Assembly (NCBI GenBank): GCA_004322045.1
Contig: SCRN01000013.1
Location: 152,479-216,478, forward strand
Source: Paraburkholderia sp.
GTDB lineage: Bacteria; Pseudomonadota; Gammaproteobacteria; Burkholderiales; Burkholderiaceae
Length of the DNA: 64,000 nt
Direction: 5' to 3'
Part shown: positions 54,422 through 61,176 of the stretch, one piece after another
How the letters are laid out: every line of letters starts with the position of its first letter
How positions within the stretch are numbered: the first letter of the stretch is position 1
The notes under the pieces: generated by a model
The model's database searches: none
The model's input: the letters and a program-made list of their open reading frames with translations, nothing else
Told to the model about the DNA's origin: nothing
Position numbers and translations under genes: made by a program

Positions 54422-55708
54422 ATGATCCCGATTCTTCAAACCACGGTGTCCGAGTGCGGTTTGGCTTGCATTGCGATGGTGGCGAATCACTTCGGCTACG
54501 AGATCGAACTGTTCGAGTTGCGACAACGCTACACGCTCTCGTTGCGTGGCGCGACACTTGCCGACTTGATCAAGATACTGGGAAATCTAGCCATCTCGTC
54601 CCGGCCATTGCGGCTTGAAATGGAGAATCTCGGGCGCCTCGCCACACCGTGCATTTTGCACTGGGACCTGAACCACTTCGTGGTTCTGCTGAAAGCGGAA
54701 AGAAAAGGTATCGTCATCAACGATCCAGCGCGGGGTCGCGTGGCGCTCACGTACGCCGAGGCAAGTTCGCATTTCACCGGGGTAGCACTCGAATTGCAGC
54801 CAATGCCTGCGTTCAGACGCAGGAAGGCCAAACCGCCGCTCGGGTGGCGCGATGTAATCGGGCATATCCGTGGCCTACGATCTGGCTTGCTGCAGATGTT
54901 CATTGTGGCCGGTGCATTGCAACTGCTCGGATTGCTGGCTCCGTTCTTTTCTCAGTGGATACTCGATGACGTGATCGTTTCGGCTGATCATGATCTTCTA
55001 CTCGTGGTCGGTACTGGCGCCTTCCTGTTGCTTGTGATTCAGACGGCAGTGTCGGTCGGGCAAGGCAGGCTCGCGCTCGCGCTGTCTACCCGCACAAATC
55101 TGCTTTTGTCTGCGCGTGTGATGCGCCACTTGCTATATCTCCCGATTTCTTTCTTCTCGACGAGACACATTGGAGACATCGTTTCGCGTTTTCAAAGTTT
55201 GAGCGCGATCCAAGCCACCGTTACTGGGGCACTCGTCCAGTCGGTACTCAATGGGATCTTTTCGCTGCTGATCGGCATCGTGATGTTCGTGTACTCGCCC
55301 ATCCTCGCAGCGATCGTCGTGGCGTCGGTTTCCATCTACGCGATCATTAGGACAGTCAGTTACAACAATCTGCGTCTGCTCAGTTCGGAATACCTCACGC
55401 TATCGGCGAAGGAGAACAGTCACTTCCTGGAGTCCGTCCGTGGAATCCAGTCCATAAAGATTGCCGGCCTCGAAGAACTGCGTCGCGACTTACAACCAGA
55501 CGCTAATCACCGCCTTGAACGGCGTGGCGACGCAGCTCGCGCGGATCCGCTCGAGCGACGCGCAGCTTGCCGATGCGCAAGCGGCGCAACAAGCGGCGCG
55601 CCAGGCCGACGATCTGGCGCTCACGCAGTACAAGGGCGGCCTGACGAATCAGCTAACCGTGCTCAACGCCGACATGAACGCGCTGCAGGCCGATCAAGCC
55701 GTCGCTAA
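54422..55708 (+). pseudogene. C39-peptidase ABC exporter, truncated before the ATPase domain
   Basis: The N-terminal C39 peptidase domain is intact: Gln6, catalytic Cys12 in SECGLACIAM, His85 in NHFVVLL and Asp101 in NDPARG. It is followed by the first part of the membrane domain (helices from ~155 to ~310) and a cytoplasmic loop ending SIKIAGLEELRR (Arg355). The normal family length is about 700 aa with an ATP-binding domain; here the sequence switches at ~55487 to unrelated, frame-shifted coding DNA and stops at 55708. Without its ATPase the protein cannot export, though the peptidase might still cut the leader. The next gene piece is an outer-membrane factor tail. Confidence 0.88.
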
Positions 55709-55844
55709 CTTGTTGATGAACCGGCGCGACCAGCAGATCGCGCTCGCATCGGCGCTCGGCGGCGGCTACTTCGATACTTCATCTGAAGCAACACGCAGTG
55801 CGGATTTAGCTGCGCCTTCCAACTCCGTCGTCGCCGCGCGTTGA
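55488..55844 (+). pseudogene. C-terminal fragment of an outer-membrane efflux factor
   Basis: The last ~115 codons of a NodT/OprM-type outer-membrane factor: NQTLITALNGVATQLARI, a long Ala-rich helix, then DDLALTQYKGGLTNQLTVLNAD and LASALGGGYFDTS. A full protein has ~480-510 aa; the first three quarters are missing and the frame simply begins at the breakpoint. It lies 34 bases before emrA, the normal order of an OMF-emrA-emrB operon, so it is the stump of that operon's first gene. Stop TGA at 55842-55844. Confidence 0.85.
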
Positions 55845-55878
55845 ACCGGCACGTTCGCAAACTCTTTGGTGAATTGAC

Positions 55879-57165
55879 ATGAGCGATACCATCACGACTG
55901 ACCGCAAGAGTGCGGACTCGGCACAATCGAACAGCAACCGTGCACACGATGGCCCCGCCGGAACCTCGCCGGACGCGACGCCGCCCGGCGCCTCGGCCAA
56001 GCGCAAGCTGTGGCTCGCGCTCCTGGGCATCGGGGTCGTGGTCGCGGGTGCTGCGTATGGCGCGTACTACATCACGTATGGGCAATATCACGAGTCGACC
56101 GACGACGCGTACGTCAACGGCAACCTCGTGCAGCTCACGCCGCAAGTGACCGGCACGGTGAACGCCGTCAATGCGGACGACACGCAGATCGTGAAAGCGG
56201 GCGACCCGGTCGTCACGCTGGACCCGGCCGATTCGAGGATCGCGCTCCTGAACGCCGAGGCGGCGCTCGGCCAGGCCGTGCGCCAGGTGAGCACGCTCTA
56301 CGTGAACAACAACTACTACGCGGCCAACGTCGCACAGCGCGAGTCGGACCTTGCCCGCGCACAGGACGATTTGAAGCGCCGTCTCGCGGTGGCCAACACC
56401 GGCGCGGTGTCAGCGGAAGACGTCGCGCACGCCCGCGACGCTGTGGCCGCCGCTCAAGCATCGCTCGACGCCGCTCGCCAGCAGGCGCAATCGAACCATG
56501 CGCTGACCGACCGCACGTCGATCGAACAGCATCCGAACGTGCAAGCCGCCGCCGCAAAGGTCCGCGACGCCTACCTCGACTACGCACGCAATACGCTGCC
56601 GGCGCCGGTGACGGGCTACGTCGCGCAGCGCTCGGTGCAAGTTGGCCAGCGCGTCGCGCCGGGCACGCCGCTGATGTCGATCGTGCCACTCGACGGCGTC
56701 TGGGTCGATGCGAACTTCAAGGAAGTGCAACTGCGCCGGATGCGCATCGGTGAGCCTGTCACGATGACGGCGGATGTCTACGGTTCGAGCGTCAAGTACC
56801 ACGGACGGGTGATCGGCTTCTCCGCGGGAACGGGCAGCGCGTTCGCGACGTTGCCGGCGCAGAACGCGACCGGCAACTGGATCAAGATCGTCCAGCGCTT
56901 GCCGGTGCGTATCAAGCTCGACCAGAAGGAGCTGGAGGCGCATCCACTTCGCATTGGGCTGTCGATGGAGGTCGACGTCGACACGCGCGACGATTCCGGC
57001 ACGCAGCTCGGCGCTGCCGTGAACACGACCTATCGCACAGATGTGTTTGCGCAGTACGGTGCGCAAGCCGATGCGGAGATCGCGAAGATCATCGAGCAGA
57101 ACCAGATGGCGACACAGGCGAAGACCGCACAGCCAGCTGCGACGAAGGTGGCTATGGGGAATTGA
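55879..57165 (+). CDS. emrA: EmrA-like periplasmic adaptor (HlyD family)
   Basis: This 428-aa adaptor has one N-terminal membrane helix (LWLALLGIGVVVAGAAYGAYY), biotinyl-lipoyl halves YHESTDDAYVNGN and PAPVTGYVAQRS, a coiled-coil hairpin, and a beta-barrel with VWVDANFKEVQLRRMRIGEPV, all as in EmrA. It would join the inner-membrane EmrB pump to the outer-membrane factor. It follows the OMF stump after 34 bases, but no emrB (MFS pump) follows; the next gene is a regulator. The efflux operon is therefore incomplete here. The adaptor may be redundant, or could be recruited by other pumps. Confidence 0.94.
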   Translation: MSDTITTDRKSADSAQSNSNRAHDGPAGTSPDATPPGASAKRKLWLALLGIGVVVAGAAYGAYYITYGQYHESTDDAYVNGNLVQLTPQVTGTVNAVNADDTQIVKAGDPVVTLDPADSRIALLNAEAALGQAVRQVSTLYVNNNYYAANVAQRESDLARAQDDLKRRLAVANTGAVSAEDVAHARDAVAAAQASLDAARQQAQSNHALTDRTSIEQHPNVQAAAAKVRDAYLDYARNTLPAPVTGYVAQRSVQVGQRVAPGTPLMSIVPLDGVWVDANFKEVQLRRMRIGEPVTMTADVYGSSVKYHGRVIGFSAGTGSAFATLPAQNATGNWIKIVQRLPVRIKLDQKELEAHPLRIGLSMEVDVDTRDDSGTQLGAAVNTTYRTDVFAQYGAQADAEIAKIIEQNQMATQAKTAQPAATKVAMGN

Positions 57166-57221
57166 GCGGACGCACCGCGGCTATCGCGAGACACGTTGAG
57201 CTGCCGACTATATCGCGCATC

Positions 57222-57247
57222 GTCGCACACGAGCTCTCCCGTGCGAC
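57222..57247. promoter_or_regulatory. Inverted repeat after emrA
   Basis: GTCGCAC at 57222-57228 and GTGCGAC at 57241-57247 are exact reverse complements around a 12-base spacer, 91 bases before the AraC gene. With no T-run it is more likely a regulator site than a terminator. Confidence 0.35.
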
Positions 57248-57337
57248 AATTTGGCAGCGGCTACGCACCGTACCGTACCGCTACCTAAGCGCCGCGATCC
57301 GCGGCGCGACATCTCGGGACATCCAAGGCCACACGTC

Positions 57338-58165
57338 ATGAACCGGAAAGCACCGTTCTTATGTCCCGACTGGGTGAAGCGTGCCGAGCCGATGGAAGGC
57401 GTCGAGCGTATCGAAGCGTGGTTTCACGGCAAGGCCTATGCCATGCACCGCCACGACACCTATGCGATTGGCCGTACGCTTGCCGGCGTGCAAAGTTTCA
57501 GCTATCGGCGCAGTCAGCGAAACAGCCTGCCCGGCAACACGATCGTGCTGCATCCCGACGAGGCTCACGATGGCCAGGCGGGCACGGACGAGGGGTTCCG
57601 GTACCGGATGATTTACGTTGAACCCTCGCTCTTTCAAGACGTGCTCGGCGGACGCGCGCTGCCGTTCCTAGAAGGCGGCGTGACCACCGATCCGCGTCTT
57701 GCAGCGGCAACCGCGACGTTGCTGCAACACGTCGGCTATACGTTCGAGCCGCTCGAACAGAGCGATGCGCTCGCCGAATTGGCGCACGCGCTTGCCGCCG
57801 TCGCCGGCACGCCCGCACCACGCGCGAAAGGCGACTTCCTCGCGGCGCGGCGCGCGCGCGACTATCTCCACGCGAACTGCGCGCGCGTCGTCACGCTCGA
57901 CGAACTCGAAGCGACGACGGGTCGGGATCGCTGGAGCTTGTCGCACGACTTTCGTACGTTCTACGGCACGAGCCCATACCGTTATCTGACGATGCGGCGC
58001 CTCGATGCGGCGCGCCACATGTTGCTCACCGGCGCTTCGCTCGCCCACACCGCTGCCGCCGCGGGTTTCGCCGATCAGAGTCACATGACGCGACACTTCT
58101 CAAGAACATTCGGGCTGACGCCGGGGCGCTGGCTCCAGGTCGCGGGCCGCACCCAGCGCGGCTGA
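57338..58165 (+). CDS. AraC family transcriptional regulator
   Basis: About 275 aa from the ATG at 57338 (an in-frame start at 57251 adds a non-homologous basic stretch). It has an N-terminal cupin-like domain (YAMHRHDTYAIGRTLAGVQSF, VLHPDEAHDGQAG) and a C-terminal double HTH: VTLDELEATTGRDRWSLSHDF and AAAAGFADQSHMTRHFSRTFG. This N-terminal pattern is seen in AraC proteins beside transporter and LysE-type genes, but no such gene is next to it here; a cupin protein follows. Ligand unknown. Confidence 0.93.
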   Translation: MNRKAPFLCPDWVKRAEPMEGVERIEAWFHGKAYAMHRHDTYAIGRTLAGVQSFSYRRSQRNSLPGNTIVLHPDEAHDGQAGTDEGFRYRMIYVEPSLFQDVLGGRALPFLEGGVTTDPRLAAATATLLQHVGYTFEPLEQSDALAELAHALAAVAGTPAPRAKGDFLAARRARDYLHANCARVVTLDELEATTGRDRWSLSHDFRTFYGTSPYRYLTMRRLDAARHMLLTGASLAHTAAAAGFADQSHMTRHFSRTFGLTPGRWLQVAGRTQRG

Positions 58166-58241
58166 AACGCCCACGATCGTTCAATACGGCCGCAAAGAGC
58201 GTGTGTATCTTCGACGCATTGACCCTTTCATGGAGAGAACG

Positions 58242-58667
58242 ATGTCTCAATCCTCGAACCCCACCACCGTACCGGCCGAGCGCGGGCAGTGCCAGGCAAT
58301 CGACCTGGTCGGCAAGATCGCGCAGATCGAAGGACACTGGCAACCGCGCGTTGTCGCTGAAATGAACGATTATCAGTTTAAGGTCGTAAAGGTCGAAGGC
58401 GAGTTCCAGTGGCACCGACATGCCGGTACCGACGAAACATTCATCGTGCTCGAGGGCGAGTTGCGTATCGATTTTCGCGGGGGGCCTTCGGGCGATGGTT
58501 CGATCGTGCTGCGTGCCGGCCAAATGGCGGTAGTCCCGAAGGGTGTCGAGCACAAGCCCTGTGCAAACGCAGAAGTGAAACTGCTGCTGATCGAGCCGCG
58601 AGGCGTGGTGAACACCGGCGACGGCGCGGCGGGCGAGCGTACTGTCGAGAACGATCAGTGGATTTAA
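58242..58667 (+). CDS. Cupin domain protein
   Basis: This 141-aa single-domain cupin starts at ATG 58242 behind GGAGAG. Metal ligands fit FQWHRHAGTDETFIVLEGEL (two His and a Glu) and VVPKGVEHKP (the third His). It belongs to the large family of small cupins annotated as mannose-6-phosphate isomerase-like or as sugar-lactone binding proteins, without a firm activity. It follows the AraC gene on the same strand; its 3' end overlaps the convergent eutC stop by 4 bases (58664-58667). Confidence 0.88.
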   Translation: MSQSSNPTTVPAERGQCQAIDLVGKIAQIEGHWQPRVVAEMNDYQFKVVKVEGEFQWHRHAGTDETFIVLEGELRIDFRGGPSGDGSIVLRAGQMAVVPKGVEHKPCANAEVKLLLIEPRGVVNTGDGAAGERTVENDQWI

Positions 58668-59485
58668 GGCGGCCCCCCGGCCCCATCCCCCGACAGCAGG
58701 CTACCGTCCCAAACGCTTTCGTCCTTCAGCGCAATCCCTGTGAGTTGACGCACGCGCGCCGCCTCGGCCAAATGCGCGAGCTTGAAAGCTGCGGCGTCAT
58801 AGCCCAACCCCTCCGGTCGCACATTCGATATGCAGTTGCGCTGAGCATCGGTGCGTCCGACGCGCGGCTGATAGGTCAAGTAAACGCCGAGGCTAGCGGG
58901 TGAACTGAGACCCGGCCGTTCGCCGATCAGCACGGCGACCATATTGGCGTTCATCAATTCGCCGATGGCGTCGCCGATCGCTACACGTGCCTGCGTGGCC
59001 ACCACGATCGGTCCAATGTGCCAACCCACCAGCCGCAGGAGGGTCCGGTCGATCAGCGGCAGCGCGTGCGATGCGGCCGCTTTGGCTGACAGCCCGTCGG
59101 CAATGACGAAGACCAGATCGGGCCGGCCTCGACCCGACGCCGCGTGCTGCGCGAGACGTGCGGCGCTCGGCGCATCGAGCATGCGCCCGAGATCCGGGCG
59201 ACGCAAATATTGCTCGCGGCTTTGCGCCGCGCTGTGCACTTCGATCGAAGCGAGCGCTCGGCTTTCGATTTCGCGTATCAGCGCTTGCGTGTCGAGCGGC
59301 GCATGCACGGCGTCTCGTGCTTGCGCATGCGCTAGCGTGAACGCAAGCAGCGGCGCGGTGGGCAGGCTCGCGCCGGCGCGCCCGAGTGCGATGCGCGCGT
59401 CGGTGAATCGACGCAACGCGGTCCAGGCGTTTTCCTCGACCGGCCGGATTGGCCTATTCGCAAGGTCCTCGCTTTTTTCCGTCAT
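58664..59485 (-). CDS. eutC: Ethanolamine ammonia-lyase small subunit EutC
   Basis: About 273 aa from ATG 59485, which overlaps the eutB stop (ATGA). Family motifs are TDARIALGRAGASLPT, YLRRPDLGR, DLVFVIADGLSAKAA and GERPGLSSPASLGVYLTYQPR; the C-terminal NCISNVRPEGLGYD helps bind the corrin cofactor. With EutB it splits ethanolamine to acetaldehyde and ammonia using adenosylcobalamin. Earlier in-frame starts reach 59572, inside eutB, and are not needed. The ends of eutC and the cupin gene overlap, convergent. Confidence 0.96.
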   Translation of the reverse strand: MTEKSEDLANRPIRPVEENAWTALRRFTDARIALGRAGASLPTAPLLAFTLAHAQARDAVHAPLDTQALIREIESRALASIEVHSAAQSREQYLRRPDLGRMLDAPSAARLAQHAASGRGRPDLVFVIADGLSAKAAASHALPLIDRTLLRLVGWHIGPIVVATQARVAIGDAIGELMNANMVAVLIGERPGLSSPASLGVYLTYQPRVGRTDAQRNCISNVRPEGLGYDAAAFKLAHLAEAARVRQLTGIALKDESVWDGSLLSGDGAGGPP

Positions 59486-60861
59486 GATTCGATCCAATCG
59501 AGACGTAAGGGATTGCGCGAGTGATACCGAATCCGGCCGAACGCATCGGTGATCTGCATCGCCTCGAGCCACGCTTCGAATTCCGGGGCCCGCTTCAAAT
59601 CAAGCAGGCGCCGCACATAAAGTGCATCGTGGAATGAAGTGCTTTGGTAGTTGAGCATGATGTCGTCGGCGCCGGGCACGCCCATGATGAAGTTGACGTT
59701 GGCGGTCCCGAGCAAGGTCAACAGTGTATCCATGTCGTCCTGGTCTGCTTCGGCGTGATTCGTGTAGCAGATATCGCAGCCCATCGGCACGCCGAGCAGC
59801 TTCCCGCAGAAGTGATCTTCAAGCCCCGCGCGGATAATCTGCTTGCCATCGTATAGATACTCCGGGCCGATGAAACCGACGACGGTATTCGTGAGGAGCG
59901 GATTGAATTTGCGGGCGACCGCATAGGCTCTGGCCTCGCAGGTCTGCTGGTCGACGCCGTGATGCGCGTTCGCAGATAGCGCGCTGCCTTGACCGGTCTC
60001 GAAGTACATCACGTTGTTCCCGATCGTGCCGCGGTTCAACGAAAGGCCCGCGTCATAGGCCTCGGCCAATAGCGACAACGAGACGCCGAAGCTCGCATTC
60101 GCTCTTTCCGTGCCCGCGATCGATTGAAAAATCAAGTCGACGGGCGCACCGGCCTCGATCGCGGCGAGTGTATTGGTTACGTGCGTCAGCACGCAGGTTT
60201 GAGTGGGGACCGCGTACGCTTGACGGAAGTCATCCGTCATCTCGAGCAGCGCCGTAATGGCGGCGAGCGAATCGGAGGCCGGATTTATCCCGATCACCGC
60301 ATCGCCGCAGCCGTACAGCAAGCCGTCGATCATCGACGCAGCGATGCCTTTGATGTCGTCGGTAGGGTGGTTCGGCTGAAGACGCACCGATAGATGGCCG
60401 GGGAGCCCCACCGTGTTTCGGAAGCGCGTGACCACGGGCCGCTTGCGTGCGGCGAGGATCAGATCTTGGTTGCGCATCAGTTTCGACACCGCGGCGATCA
60501 TCTCGGGCGTGATCCCGGCGGCGACGCTTTCGAGCGTCGCGCTATCGGTCGTGTCCGCCAACAGCCATTCGCGGAACTCGCCCACCGTCAGATGGGCGAT
60601 GGGTGCAAAGGCCTCGGCGTTGTGATCGTCGACGATGAGGCGAGTGACCTCGTCCTCTTCATAGGGGATGACGGCCTCGTCGAGAAATGCTTTGAGCGGC
60701 ACGGCGGCCAGCGCCATCTTAGCCGCCGCGCGCTCCTCCTCGGAGGCGGCAGCGAGGCCGGCGAGTTCGTCGCCGGAGCGGCGAGGGCTCGCCTTGGCAA
60801 GCAGCGTGGCAAGGCCGTCGAAGCAATAGCGACGCGCCCCGATCGTTTCACGAAAGTTCAT
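59482..60861 (-). CDS. eutB: Ethanolamine ammonia-lyase large subunit EutB
   Basis: This 459-aa large catalytic subunit has the TIM barrel of the adenosylcobalamin-dependent lyase. Diagnostic segments include RNTVGLPGHLSVRLQPNHPTDD, DAVIGINPASDS, ETGQGSALSANAHHG and MGCDICYTNHAEADQDD, with Glu and Asp ligands of the substrate. Length is normal. It is co-transcribed with eutC and lets the cell use ethanolamine from membranes as nitrogen and carbon. No microcompartment genes are here, so this is the simple proteobacterial arrangement; a permease may lie elsewhere. Confidence 0.97.
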   Translation of the reverse strand: MNFRETIGARRYCFDGLATLLAKASPRRSGDELAGLAAASEEERAAAKMALAAVPLKAFLDEAVIPYEEDEVTRLIVDDHNAEAFAPIAHLTVGEFREWLLADTTDSATLESVAAGITPEMIAAVSKLMRNQDLILAARKRPVVTRFRNTVGLPGHLSVRLQPNHPTDDIKGIAASMIDGLLYGCGDAVIGINPASDSLAAITALLEMTDDFRQAYAVPTQTCVLTHVTNTLAAIEAGAPVDLIFQSIAGTERANASFGVSLSLLAEAYDAGLSLNRGTIGNNVMYFETGQGSALSANAHHGVDQQTCEARAYAVARKFNPLLTNTVVGFIGPEYLYDGKQIIRAGLEDHFCGKLLGVPMGCDICYTNHAEADQDDMDTLLTLLGTANVNFIMGVPGADDIMLNYQSTSFHDALYVRRLLDLKRAPEFEAWLEAMQITDAFGRIRYHSRNPLRLDWIES

Positions 60862-61176
60862 GCAGGCACCCTCGCTCGCGGTGGAGTGAATGCACTATAC
60901 GCCGTTGCTGGTCATGGTTCGTTGACGCTTCCCATTGCGCGGGACCGACTTCAAAGAGCGTGTGGCGGCTTGATGAGTTTGCGTTGCCGAACGAATGTGA
61001 TGTCGCTGGTCACGTCGGGTTTCCGGTCAGCAGTTGCCTATGCCGTTGACAGCATGCTCAGTTATGCGGTTCGTGCCGTCGGCGCGTGAGTTCGTCTGAA
61101 AATCTTTCGCTTTCCGCCCGTTCGCGGTGAGTACGTGTTCAATCACCCGCTTGCACTTTGAGCGAGCGAACACGTC
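60862..61176. other. Divergent intergenic region, eutB / vgrG
   Basis: About 315 bases with no supported gene. It must hold the promoters of eutBC and of the vgrG unit. An inverted repeat near the vgrG start is given separately. Confidence 0.45.
61133..61175. repeat. Inverted repeat before the vgrG start
   Basis: ACGTGTTC at 61133-61140 and GAACACGT at 61168-61175 are exact reverse complements ending one base before the GTG start codon at 61177. It could fold in the mRNA and limit translation start, or be an operator. Confidence 0.4.
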
